From Clostridiales bacterium (GTDB taxonomy: Bacteria > Bacillota > Clostridia > Lachnospirales > WRAX01), in assembly GCA_031271375.1 (NCBI GenBank), contig JAISVU010000159.1, positions 1-7,332 on the forward strand: a stretch of 7,332 nucleotides of DNA, written 5' to 3'. The translations under genes and the position numbers were made by a program. Each line of letters begins with the position of its first letter. The first letter of the stretch is position 1. Below, piece by piece: positions 1 to 6,799 of the stretch. The notes beneath the pieces are model-generated. The model worked only from the letters and a program-made list of their open reading frames with translations. It was not told the origin of the DNA and did no database searches.

Positions 1-171
1 CATATGGAGACTTTCAGACAAAAATCCGTCCGCTTTATCGCTATCGGCCACGGCATTGACAGCGACTATCCCGAAACGATGGAGATAGCCCCGTTCATCA
101 ATATTATGAGCGAGTGGTACGAATGTGTCAAGACCGGGATAACACTTTTTTTACTTTTTTCAAAATATTAA
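1..171 (+). pseudogene. Truncated serine recombinase fragment (interrupted resolvase domain)
   Basis: This reading frame is open from the window edge to TAA at 169-171 (56 codons), so its true start lies outside. Residues 9-40 resemble the middle of the catalytic domain of large serine recombinases: a VRFIAIGHGIDSD strand-turn, then an APFINIMSEWY helix, matching the family pattern VRFIAINDGVDS...F.NIxNEWY. Active members continue with a charged stretch like ARDTSRK, then a recombinase domain and a zinc ribbon. Here similarity stops after EWYE (about position 123), and about 15 unrelated residues follow (CVKTGITLFLLFSKY) before the stop. The upstream serine and arginine active-site segments are outside the window. 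It lies on the opposite strand to everything else here. I read it as a gene broken by insertion of the neighbouring element. An ancient deletion would look the same. Confidence 0.75.
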
Positions 172-205
172 TTTGCAGTACAATCCTATCCTCTATCAGC
201 CAATG

Positions 206-241
206 AAAAAGGCTCGAATATTGTTGTTTTCCAAGCCTTTT
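206..241 (-). terminator. Terminator-like hairpin after the PHP gene
   Basis: The arms AAAAGGCT (207-214) and AGCCTTTT (234-241) are perfect inverted complements around a 19-nt loop. Read on the minus strand, the second arm ends in a T run, as in an intrinsic terminator. It lies about 37 nt after the TAA of the PHP gene and would end the recombinase-PHP transcript. The A/T symmetry of the arms means it could also stop plus-strand transcripts coming from the broken recombinase gene. The stem is short and only half GC, so termination strength is uncertain. Confidence 0.55.
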
Positions 242-277
242 GAAAATTGCATTATGGAGGTTAAATCCGCGCCAGTT

Positions 278-1258
278 TTAATAGAGTATAGGCACTCTTC
301 CCAAACGGTAAGCCCCCTCTTTCAACATCCACACAAGCTCGCCCTCGTCAGCCGGTTCCCTTTCCAGTACATTGCAATAACGGAAAGCGTCCGTGGCATG
401 GGCGTCTGAATTGGCTAATATATTCACTTGCAGGGAATTTGCCAACCGAAGGGCATTCTGCCTCTGTTGCCAGCTTATATTGTCCATGTTTGTAGAATAG
501 ATTTCCAGCGCGTCAGGCCGGAAGCTGTAGACGTTGGAATCGACGCCGTTCCAGTAGCGGTGCGGATGGGCCAGCGCGATATATCCACCGTTTTCCCGTA
601 CATAATTGAACAGTTCGATATACTCCCACTTTTGTTGCAATATCTCATCATGCAAGCCAAGAACGAGGAAGTCGTCGCCTTGAATCCGTATCTCAATGCC
701 GGAAAACACGCGGAACGGAGCGTATGCCGCGTTAAGTTCGTCAATGACGTATTGCGGGGTCAGCTTATTATGCTCGGTAATAATCATGCCGTTCAGACCG
801 TTGGATTTGGCGCTTTCAATCATCTTCCGCCCGTTGTCACGGGCGCAGCCGGAGCCGTCCGAAGTATGTACATGGCAGTCTATGGCAAAGCCCTTCGCTT
901 TTGAAGCGCCGTTCTCCGTACACCTTTTGAGGCGATGGCGCAGAGTATCACGCAGTTCCCGCTCCGATACGCCTTTCCACGCTTCACTGTTTATCGCCAT
1001 CGCTTCCCGCGCTATATGGGCGATAAATCCATCGTCATAGATGGGGCATAACCTGTTCATGCAGAGGGTAAGCTGGAACATTATTTCGTACAGCTCGGTG
1101 CAGGATTCTATCCGCCCGTCTTGCGTACCGCCCCGGCGCAGGTATTCACCGCACAATTCGGAATAAAGGGATTTGACGAGATAATCCCCCGCCCAATCCC
1201 CAAAATCCCGCCTGCCTTGAATTATTTCCCTCACATCACCAACATTGAAGTTTTCCAT
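278..1258 (-). CDS. PHP-domain metal-dependent hydrolase with unassigned N-terminal region
   Basis: This 326-aa protein carries a PHP (polymerase and histidinol phosphatase) domain in residues about 125-300, a fold that uses a metal cluster to hydrolyse phosphoesters. The metal-ligand motifs appear in order: DCHVHT (H129, H131), ITEHN (E162, H163), SGIEIR (E189), LAHPHR (H231) and NSDAH (D285, H287), so the active site looks intact. Residues 1-120 are mostly helical-looking and I do not recognise them; they include a Cys-containing stretch around 65-72. The ATG at 1256-1258 is chosen because GGAGG lies 5 nt upstream (1264-1268). A longer frame reaching 1366 would overlap the preceding ORF and has no clear ribosome site. 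The gene is last in the recombinase operon. The substrate is unknown: PHP proteins include histidinol phosphatases, nucleases and nucleotide phosphatases. It may be element cargo rather than part of the recombination machinery. Confidence 0.85.
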   Translation of the reverse strand: MENFNVGDVREIIQGRRDFGDWAGDYLVKSLYSELCGEYLRRGGTQDGRIESCTELYEIMFQLTLCMNRLCPIYDDGFIAHIAREAMAINSEAWKGVSERELRDTLRHRLKRCTENGASKAKGFAIDCHVHTSDGSGCARDNGRKMIESAKSNGLNGMIITEHNKLTPQYVIDELNAAYAPFRVFSGIEIRIQGDDFLVLGLHDEILQQKWEYIELFNYVRENGGYIALAHPHRYWNGVDSNVYSFRPDALEIYSTNMDNISWQQRQNALRLANSLQVNILANSDAHATDAFRYCNVLEREPADEGELVWMLKEGAYRLGRVPILY

Positions 1259-1263
1259 ATCAT

Positions 1264-1268
1264 CCTCC
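1264..1268 (-). promoter_or_regulatory. Ribosome binding site that fixes the PHP gene start
   Basis: GGAGG on the minus strand lies 5 nt before ATG (1256-1258) and just after the TAA of the 64-aa ORF at 1275-1277. It argues for the 326-aa form of the PHP protein over the 362-aa frame extension. Confidence 0.7.
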
Positions 1269-1274
1269 GGCGTA

Positions 1275-1469
1275 TTACGCCGCACCAAGCGAGGCAAGCC
1301 GCTTCTCAGCGTGCTTCCGGGCTTTCTCATACCTGTCGCTTGCCGCTTTGTCCAAAAGAGCGTCAATGTCGTTTAGCCGACATATAGCCGCGTCGCGTAC
1401 CGAACGGCGTACAGTTTTGCGTATTGGATTTGTTAGCCTTATAATACCATACGGATTATATGGCGGCAA
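1275..1469 (-). CDS. Possible small basic protein, 64 aa, TTG start
   Basis: This frame opens with TTG (1467-1469) two nucleotides after the TAG of the third recombinase and ends 16 nt before the PHP start, filling the gap exactly. There is no ATG or clear Shine-Dalgarno site, only a G-rich stretch upstream, so translation would depend on coupling to the recombinase. The product is basic: I count 9 Arg and 5 Lys against 7 acidic residues. Its C-terminal half looks helical and charged (for example ALLDKAASDRYEKARKHAEK). I do not recognise the family. Position, size and charge would suit a small DNA-binding accessory protein, but that is inference. It may equally be non-coding spacer or a remnant of a longer gene. 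Confidence 0.45.
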   Translation of the reverse strand: MPPYNPYGIIRLTNPIRKTVRRSVRDAAICRLNDIDALLDKAASDRYEKARKHAEKRLASLGAA

Positions 1470-1471
1470 GT

Positions 1472-3052
1472 CTATGGACGCCCGCCGCCGAAGCTGCCGT
1501 TCCAGACGATTTCAATGTCGTTTTCGTCATGGACGAGGATTTTGTCAATCAGGAGATAGACTACATCCCGGTTCAGCGTTTCAATCGTCCGCAGCTCCTT
1601 TAGTTCGGCGGCCTTTTTCTCATCAGCGCCGGCCTCGGCCAGAGCGCGGAGTTCACCGCCCCATTTTTCGATATTGGAGCGTTTACGCTCTATTGTATCA
1701 TTGACGACGCCTTTCTTGTGCAGAAAAGCGTCCTGCGTAATTTTACCTGACGCAAAGGAAGTAAATATCTTCGTCACCGACGCTTCCAGCAGTTCAATGG
1801 ACTTGCGCTCGGCGGCGATTTTGCTTTCCAAGCCTTTTACGGTCAGCTTGCTTTTTCGGATTTGCGCCAGCTTCATTTCCTCGTGGTCAATCAGAACGTC
1901 AGCATAGGCGCGGATGGACGCCAAAACCACATTTTCAATATGCGACTGCGCGATTGAATGGGTTTTACATCCGTAATGGTCTGTGGCCCTGACAGTGCCG
2001 CACTTGAAGCGCGGATTGCTTTTCGTGTAATGAATCATGGCGTGGCCGCAAGCGGGGCATTTGACCTTGTTCCCAAAGATATGCCCCGGCGCGTCATAGC
2101 ACCGTTTCTTTTGCAGAACCGCCTGAGCATTCGTAAAATCTTCCTCTGAAACAAGCGGTTCATGGGCGTTGGGAACTACAATCCACTCGCCGGACGGACG
2201 CGGCGCAGTATGACGTTTGCCGTGTTCAGTCACTTTGAAGCGGTTCGCCAGCAAAGTTCCAATATATACTTTGTTTTTAATAAGTTTGTAAACGACGCCG
2301 CTCGTCCAAAAGCAATAATCGGGGTCTATCACCTGCGTCCACATATTTCTCCATCCGTTGCGGGTTTTATAAACAGACGGCGACGGTATACCCTGCGCGT
2401 TGAGTATTTGAGCAATTTCCACCGAACCACGGCCTTCGCAGGCAAGGGAGAATATAAGGCGCACATAGCCCGCCGCTTCCTCGTCTGGCACAAGTTTGTT
2501 TTTTGCCGTATCGGATTTTTTATATCCGAACGGGGAATGGGCTAGATATTCGCCGCGCTTAGACTTCGTGTTTTTCGCCGTTATGGACTTAACCGCTAAA
2601 TCCCTGTTATAATGCTGATTGGCAAGGTTAATAACCGCAAGCTCCAAGTTTGAGAGCGGGCTGTAAAAGCTGTCATAGCCGTTGTTAATCGCAATAAACC
2701 TCACGTTAAGCGTGACAAGGTGGTTCATCAGCAAATCGTCAACGTCTATCAAACTTCTGCCGATGCGGGATAAATCTTTCACCACGACGCAATCCACCGC
2801 GCCTTGTTCGATGTCCGACAAAAGCCGTAAATAGGCGTCCCGGTCGGAGCGGCTCCCGCTGATTCCGTCGTCAACGTAGTCAGTCAGCGCCGCTCCGCGA
2901 AATTCCTCTTTCCCGGCGATATAGCTTCTTATAAGCTCACGCTGGTTCGTGATACTACAACTTTCCATGTCCGCTCCATCGTCCTTTGATATGCGGAGAT
3001 ATGCGGCAATGTTAGCGCAGGCCGATTTTACAGGTGTTTTCAGGGATTTCAT
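1472..3052 (-). CDS. Large serine recombinase, third of three (526 aa)
   Basis: This is a site-specific DNA recombinase of the resolvase/invertase superfamily, which cuts and rejoins attachment sites through a serine-DNA covalent link. The N-terminal resolvase domain (about 12-165) has YLRISKDD with nucleophile S22 and R20, SCSITNQ, DDGISG, and KDLSRIGRS with catalytic R96 and R99. The recombinase domain follows (about 172-290), with FGYKKS, the ILNAQGIPSPS helix-turn and NKVYIGTL. NAHEPLVS (295-302) leads into a zinc ribbon with C332, C335, C351 and C362. Residues about 393-475 look like a coiled coil, usual in this family and thought to control synapsis. The ATG at 3050-3052 overlaps the upstream stop as ATGA, so translation is probably coupled. 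Length is typical and all key residues are present. It is clearly diverged from the other two copies. Confidence 0.95.
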   Translation of the reverse strand: MKSLKTPVKSACANIAAYLRISKDDGADMESCSITNQRELIRSYIAGKEEFRGAALTDYVDDGISGSRSDRDAYLRLLSDIEQGAVDCVVVKDLSRIGRSLIDVDDLLMNHLVTLNVRFIAINNGYDSFYSPLSNLELAVINLANQHYNRDLAVKSITAKNTKSKRGEYLAHSPFGYKKSDTAKNKLVPDEEAAGYVRLIFSLACEGRGSVEIAQILNAQGIPSPSVYKTRNGWRNMWTQVIDPDYCFWTSGVVYKLIKNKVYIGTLLANRFKVTEHGKRHTAPRPSGEWIVVPNAHEPLVSEEDFTNAQAVLQKKRCYDAPGHIFGNKVKCPACGHAMIHYTKSNPRFKCGTVRATDHYGCKTHSIAQSHIENVVLASIRAYADVLIDHEEMKLAQIRKSKLTVKGLESKIAAERKSIELLEASVTKIFTSFASGKITQDAFLHKKGVVNDTIERKRSNIEKWGGELRALAEAGADEKKAAELKELRTIETLNRDVVYLLIDKILVHDENDIEIVWNGSFGGGRP

Positions 3053-4725
3053 ATGCCGTCAGCCCCGCTTTCCAACAACAGTTTCCGTAAGTCCTCAAAA
3101 CTGTCCATATAGTTTAGCTTAATCTCAAGCTCGTTCGTAAGCGGGGTCAAAACTATACGCCTGACAAGAGCCTGCACCATGTCCTTTGTCGGCGTTTCGC
3201 AGTCACGGAAATCCCGATACTTCACAAGCCATTGGTTGTCCATGACGTTCTTCGCGTCGTATTTAGCCAATTCTGACTTTATTTGCGTAAGACGCGCTTT
3301 TACTTCTCCCTGTTCGCGCTCAACCTTAGCGCGGACAAGCCCGTACTCCCGTAAGTCAAGGAGTCCGCTCATATGATGTGCATATGCCGACGAGATGTTC
3401 CGCTCCGCGTCACTCACGCTCTTTTCAAGCCTTGCCGATTCTTTTTTCAATAAAGCGCGTTTCTGCTTCAACGGGTCGGACTGCGCGAGGATTTCCGCCA
3501 GATTGTCAAAATGAACGAGCGCATCCATGTGCTTACGAAGTGTCTCCATTATAATGGCGTCCAGCTTTTTAAGCGGCATTTTCGCTCCGCGCTTTATGCC
3601 GCGCTCATGTTTTAACTCGCTTACACAGTGGGGACAGGCATAATAATACAAAATAGGCTCCCTTACCCTGCTTTCTGAGCGGATAACTGTTTTACCGCAC
3701 CGTGAGCAGGTTATTATCCCGGAGTAACGGTTTTCTACATGTTCTTGAAGATTTGTGTGCTTATACTTTTCTGCGGACTTCTCCATCAATAAAGCGACGG
3801 CTTTATATTGTTCCTTGCTGATTATGGCTTCGTGCTTGTTTTCATGGATAATCCATAACTCTTTCGGCAGACGGGTCTTTTTCTTTCCATTACAGGCATA
3901 AATGCCCTGAACCAGCGCCCCTGTATAGGTTTCGCTGTGAAGGAGGCGGCTCACAAGGCCGGGCGTCCAGACGATGCGTTTTGCGAACATTTCATTGTAC
4001 GCCTCGCCAGCGTTATACCGCCTGTTTTGGGGAGAAGGTACGCCGCCCCGGTTAAGAATCCGCGAGATGTTCATTACACTCTCGCCTTGAAGCCGCAGAG
4101 CAAATATCCGCTTGACGACCTCGGCTTCTTCGGGGCAAACGTCCAGCCGCTTTTCCTTCCGGTTCTTCCGATAGCCATACGGAGCAACGCCCGCCGCCTC
4201 GCCGCGCTGTTTCTTGACATTGTGAGCGGATTTGATTTTCTTCCCCAAGTCCCGGCTGTACATATGGTTTACAAGGTTCTTGAACAGGATTAGGAGCTTC
4301 TTCCTTCCCGCGTCGTCGGCAAAGCTGTCGTAACTGTCGTTGACCGACACAAATCGGACGCCGCGCTGTACGAACGTGTCAAAGAGCAGCTCCCCCACTT
4401 CTATATAAGTCCTTCCGAGCCTTGAAAGGTCTTTTACTACGACGCATTTAATGTCGCCGCAGAGGATGCTCGCCATCATGCCGGAATACCCTGGACGCTC
4501 AAAGTTTGTCCCCGAATATCCTAAGTCCGTGAAAACGCCGTTCAGCGTTAGTTCCGAACAGGAACGGATATAATCCTTGCATAACGCGACTTGGTTGTCT
4601 ATGGAATCCTCGGCGCGTTCGCTGTCGTTGGAAATACGGGCGTATATCCACGCAGGAGTGGGGGCAAAAGCGGCTTTTACTGCGGAATCCTCAGCCTGAC
4701 CGGGCTTTCTGCTTTTCCTCGCCAC
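3049..4725 (-). CDS. Large serine recombinase, second of three (558 aa)
   Basis: This serine recombinase has the full large-recombinase layout. The resolvase domain (about 24-170) carries YARISNDS with nucleophile S32 and R30, DSIDNQ, DLGYSGTNFERPGY, and KDLSRLGRT with R102 and R105. A recombinase domain follows (about 180-290: YGYRKNRK, ILNRGGVPSPQ, SETYTGAL), then NKHEAIIS and a zinc ribbon with C340, C343, C364 and C367. A charged helical segment at about 415-490 is the likely coiled coil. Unlike its neighbours it has a 20-residue basic tail before the first strand (MARKSRKPGQ...). It starts with GTG (4723-4725) placed directly after the TAA of the upstream recombinase, with zero spacing and only a weak purine-rich stretch ahead. 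Expression therefore probably depends on readthrough by terminating ribosomes. It looks intact. Its role in the trio, catalytic or accessory, cannot be read from sequence. Confidence 0.95.
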   Translation of the reverse strand: MARKSRKPGQAEDSAVKAAFAPTPAWIYARISNDSERAEDSIDNQVALCKDYIRSCSELTLNGVFTDLGYSGTNFERPGYSGMMASILCGDIKCVVVKDLSRLGRTYIEVGELLFDTFVQRGVRFVSVNDSYDSFADDAGRKKLLILFKNLVNHMYSRDLGKKIKSAHNVKKQRGEAAGVAPYGYRKNRKEKRLDVCPEEAEVVKRIFALRLQGESVMNISRILNRGGVPSPQNRRYNAGEAYNEMFAKRIVWTPGLVSRLLHSETYTGALVQGIYACNGKKKTRLPKELWIIHENKHEAIISKEQYKAVALLMEKSAEKYKHTNLQEHVENRYSGIITCSRCGKTVIRSESRVREPILYYYACPHCVSELKHERGIKRGAKMPLKKLDAIIMETLRKHMDALVHFDNLAEILAQSDPLKQKRALLKKESARLEKSVSDAERNISSAYAHHMSGLLDLREYGLVRAKVEREQGEVKARLTQIKSELAKYDAKNVMDNQWLVKYRDFRDCETPTKDMVQALVRRIVLTPLTNELEIKLNYMDSFEDLRKLLLESGADGI

Positions 4726-6360
4726 TTATACCACCGCCCTTTCTGATGACGGCTCCGGCCCGGCAAACGAAATATCATAACCGCTGGCGTAGCGAAAGTT
4801 TACGGTTATGTCCCTGCTTGTGTTGACGGTTATGGACTTTATAAGCCCCGCCACCACGCGGCGGTTCAGTTCCGAAATATTCTCATGCTCTAAAAACCGC
4901 TCTATAAGCCGTTTGGCGTTGGTGTCGTCCTCCAGCCGCTCAAGCTCGCCGCGCAGCGTGTTTATGTTCCCCTCGGCGGCCTGAATTTGGCTGTTGAAGC
5001 TCTTTTTGAACATCTCGTATTCAGATTCCGAAATAATCCCGTCAGCGAAATGCCGGTATGACTTTACCAAGTAATCGCCGTTGTCGTTAATCGCCTGCAA
5101 GTTCCGCTCAATCATTCCCTCAATGGCGGCCTTTTTGCGGCCTTTAAGGGTGGCAACGGCGAAGCCCTCCGCGACCTCGCGGGACGCGATGAAGCCGGAC
5201 ACCTGCTTTTGAATCGCAAGAAGGACGAGAGATTTTAATTTTAACTCGCTTACGTTGTTGTTCCGGCACTCCCCCGTCATTTTATGGGTAGTGCAGATAT
5301 AGTTCACATATGCTTTGCCGCTCTTTTTCGTCACAGTCTTGGCGGTCATGGGCTGCCCGCACAGGCCGCACACGACAAAGCCGGAAAACAGGTGAAGCCG
5401 TTCGCTGCCCTGCGCTATCCGCGTGTCCATCGCCATAAGCTCTTGCGCAAGGTCAAAATCCAGTTCGTCTATTATAGGCTCATGGGCGTTTTCGCAGACG
5501 TTCCACATTTCGCGGGGCTTGTAGTGAAATCGCTTCATACGGTAACTGGCCTTAGTCCGCTTGCCTTGCTCCAAATGGCCAAGATAGACGCGGTTCTGGA
5601 GTATGCGCCTTACGGCGTTGGGCGACCATTCGGCTTTTTCGCTCACGCAGAACGGCGTGCGGTACGAACAACCCATCGCCTTTTTATACTCGGCGGGGGA
5701 CAGGAACCCTCTGGCGTTCAGCATGGCGGCGATTTGCCCCTCGTTGTAGCCGGTTATCTTGCAGTCGAATATCATCTTGACTACATCGGCGGCGTAATCG
5801 TCCGCCGCCAGCCTTCCGTCCTTTTTTACATAACCGTACACGGCGTAGTTGCTGACCAGTTCGCCGTTCCTGCGCTTGGTTTCAAGTTGGCTCTTTGTCT
5901 TTACGGATATATCTTCGAGCATAGCCTCGTTCATTATGTTTTTGAACGGCACTATCAGGCTGTTGCCAGCGTCGGTCATGTCGGCCTTCAGGCTATCGTA
6001 TGATTCGTTTACAGCGATGAAGCGAACCTTTTTCGTGGCGAAGTACCGCTCAATATACTTGCCCGTTTCAATATGGTCGCGCCCCAGTCTTGAAAAATCC
6101 TTCACCAACACGCAGTCCACATCGCCGTTCTCAATCAAGCGTATCATGTCCTTAAAACCCGCCCGGTCGAAGTTCGCGCCCGTGAACCCGTCGTCAGCCA
6201 GTATCTCGGCAACGGTGATGTCGGGGTTTCGGCTTACGAAGTCCAGCAGCATATCCCGCTGATTTTTGATGCTGTTGCTCTCAGTCTTGTCGCGGTCGTC
6301 TTTTGAAAGCCTGAGATAAATGGCGGCTTTCCATACTCTTGTTCCGTTTTCGTTATTCAT
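4726..6360 (-). CDS. Large serine recombinase, first of three (544 aa)
   Basis: First gene of the recombinase operon. The resolvase domain (about 9-160) has YLRLSKDD with nucleophile S19 and R17, SNSIKNQ, DDGFTGANFDRAGF, and KDFSRLGRD with R91 and R94. The recombinase domain (about 170-285) shows YGYVKKDG, MLNARGFLSP and NRVYLGHL. NAHEPIID (291-298) is followed by a zinc ribbon with C331, C334, C356 and C365. Residues about 405-480 are charged and helical, consistent with the family coiled coil. I start it at ATG 6358-6360, where AGGAGG lies 8 nt upstream. The frame extends 13 codons further to a TTG at 6399, but that site lacks a ribosome binding site. The helix after the core strand reads NIMNEAMLEDISVK where many relatives have a NEWYxRDxSxK pattern, an ordinary family variation. 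No active-site residue appears to be missing. Confidence 0.95.
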   Translation of the reverse strand: MNNENGTRVWKAAIYLRLSKDDRDKTESNSIKNQRDMLLDFVSRNPDITVAEILADDGFTGANFDRAGFKDMIRLIENGDVDCVLVKDFSRLGRDHIETGKYIERYFATKKVRFIAVNESYDSLKADMTDAGNSLIVPFKNIMNEAMLEDISVKTKSQLETKRRNGELVSNYAVYGYVKKDGRLAADDYAADVVKMIFDCKITGYNEGQIAAMLNARGFLSPAEYKKAMGCSYRTPFCVSEKAEWSPNAVRRILQNRVYLGHLEQGKRTKASYRMKRFHYKPREMWNVCENAHEPIIDELDFDLAQELMAMDTRIAQGSERLHLFSGFVVCGLCGQPMTAKTVTKKSGKAYVNYICTTHKMTGECRNNNVSELKLKSLVLLAIQKQVSGFIASREVAEGFAVATLKGRKKAAIEGMIERNLQAINDNGDYLVKSYRHFADGIISESEYEMFKKSFNSQIQAAEGNINTLRGELERLEDDTNAKRLIERFLEHENISELNRRVVAGLIKSITVNTSRDITVNFRYASGYDISFAGPEPSSERAVV

Positions 6361-6368
6361 TGCGGCAT

Positions 6369-6374
6369 CCTCCT
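6369..6374 (-). promoter_or_regulatory. Ribosome binding site of the first recombinase
   Basis: A perfect AGGAGG lies 8 nt before ATG 6358-6360. It decides against the TTG 39 nt further upstream. It is the only strong ribosome binding site among the three recombinase genes, so ribosomes probably enter here and move on by coupling. Confidence 0.75.
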
Positions 6375-6406
6375 GTGGTTTTTCCAATAATCCCGTCAAA
6401 CCATGA

Positions 6407-6454
6407 AGATTGCGCGCTAGTCCGCTTTTAATAATAGCGCGTTCGCCGCAATCT
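6407..6454 (-). other. Two-part inverted repeat ahead of the recombinase operon
   Basis: In the gap between the 82-aa gene and the first recombinase, two nested inverted repeats form one imperfect hairpin. The outer stem pairs AGATTG (6407-6412) with CAATCT (6449-6454). The inner stem pairs CGCGCTA (6413-6419) with TAGCGCG (6435-6441). There is a 15-nt AT-rich loop and a one-sided 7-nt bulge at 6442-6448. No T run follows, so it is not a standard terminator. It sits 47 nt ahead of the first recombinase ATG, in the leader of that gene. It could be an RNA leader structure, an operator, or a recombinase or accessory-protein binding site. I see no convincing promoter in this gap. Confidence 0.5.
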
Positions 6455-6471
6455 GTCTAGGGAGGCGGTGG

Positions 6472-6720
6472 TTACGTCGATGTAAGCTCCATGCTCTGCC
6501 CGGAAAGAAGGTATTGCTTTATCCTGTCCTGCAAGGACGCCCCGGCGTCTAAAAAAGAAACCCGCACTACCGTATCGCCGAAGCGGAAGCAGTTCGGGTT
6601 TTTAATCTGCCGATAGTATGACAGGGTTTTCTCGGCGACGGGGAGCGAAGGGTCAATCGTAATATCCTGTATGTCAACAAGCTCGTCTATGTTTTCCGTG
6701 CGTATGTTATGGCCCTGCAT
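6472..6720 (-). CDS. Small uncharacterised protein (82 aa) upstream of recombinases
   Basis: The start at ATG 6718-6720 is supported by AGGAGGG 7 nt upstream. The N-terminal half is acidic (NIDELVDIQDITIDPSLPV). It is followed by SYYRQIKNPNCFRFGD, then a short two-strand and helix pattern (VVRVSFLD, then SLQDRIKQYLLS). I recall similar short proteins with an IKNPYCF-like segment and a VKVSF...L.D.L..YL ending in Clostridia mobile regions, but I cannot name the family with certainty. The C-terminal part also faintly recalls the small TnpW-type proteins of Tn4451-like transposons; that link is weak. No membrane segment, signal peptide or helix-turn-helix is evident. It is preceded by a perfect palindrome and lies in the same direction as the recombinases, so a regulatory or accessory role is possible but unproven. 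Confidence 0.75.
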   Translation of the reverse strand: MQGHNIRTENIDELVDIQDITIDPSLPVAEKTLSYYRQIKNPNCFRFGDTVVRVSFLDAGASLQDRIKQYLLSGQSMELTST

Positions 6721-6741
6721 AATAAATCCCTCCTATAACGG

Positions 6742-6772
6742 CTGGCCTATTCCCAACTTGGGAATAGGCCAG
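6742..6772. promoter_or_regulatory. Perfect 31-bp palindrome, candidate operator (copy 1)
   Basis: CTGGCCTATTCCCAA (6742-6756) and its exact reverse complement (6758-6772) flank one central C. The motif lies between the stop of the 94-aa gene and the ribosome binding site of the 82-aa gene, ending 8 nt before that site. A second, weaker version precedes the 94-aa gene. A perfect 15-bp arm with a single-base centre favours a dimeric protein site over an RNA hairpin, because one unpaired base cannot form a loop without opening the stem. A terminator role for the 94-aa gene is less likely because no T run follows. The binding protein is unknown. Confidence 0.65.
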
Positions 6773-6799
6773 TGAGTGTCTTGCTCAGTATTTGATTTC

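Noticed and set aside
173..904. Plus-strand open frames of 78 aa (173-409) and 158 aa (428-904)
   Set aside because: They are antisense to the PHP gene for most of their length and show no domain. The stretch 173-277 is better explained as terminator and spacer.
1259..1366. 36-residue N-terminal extension of the PHP protein
   Set aside because: It would overlap the 64-aa ORF and has no clear ribosome site, while GGAGG sits 5 nt before the ATG at 1258.
2161..2175. TTGGGA half-site resembling the palindrome core
   Set aside because: It is a lone half-site inside the third recombinase gene with no inverted partner, so it is not counted as a third operator.
4368..4382. A 14-of-15-base match between the left junction (117-131) and this stretch inside the second recombinase
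   Set aside because: It falls in well-conserved coding sequence read on the opposite strand, does not extend cleanly on either side, and is short enough to arise by chance among the many comparisons made.
5284..6003. Plus-strand open frame of 239 aa
   Set aside because: It lies wholly antisense to the first recombinase, which has complete family motifs. The plus-strand translation shows no recognisable domain.
6361..6399. 13-residue extension of the first recombinase from a TTG
   Set aside because: The AGGAGG for the downstream ATG lies inside this stretch, and the TTG has no ribosome binding site.
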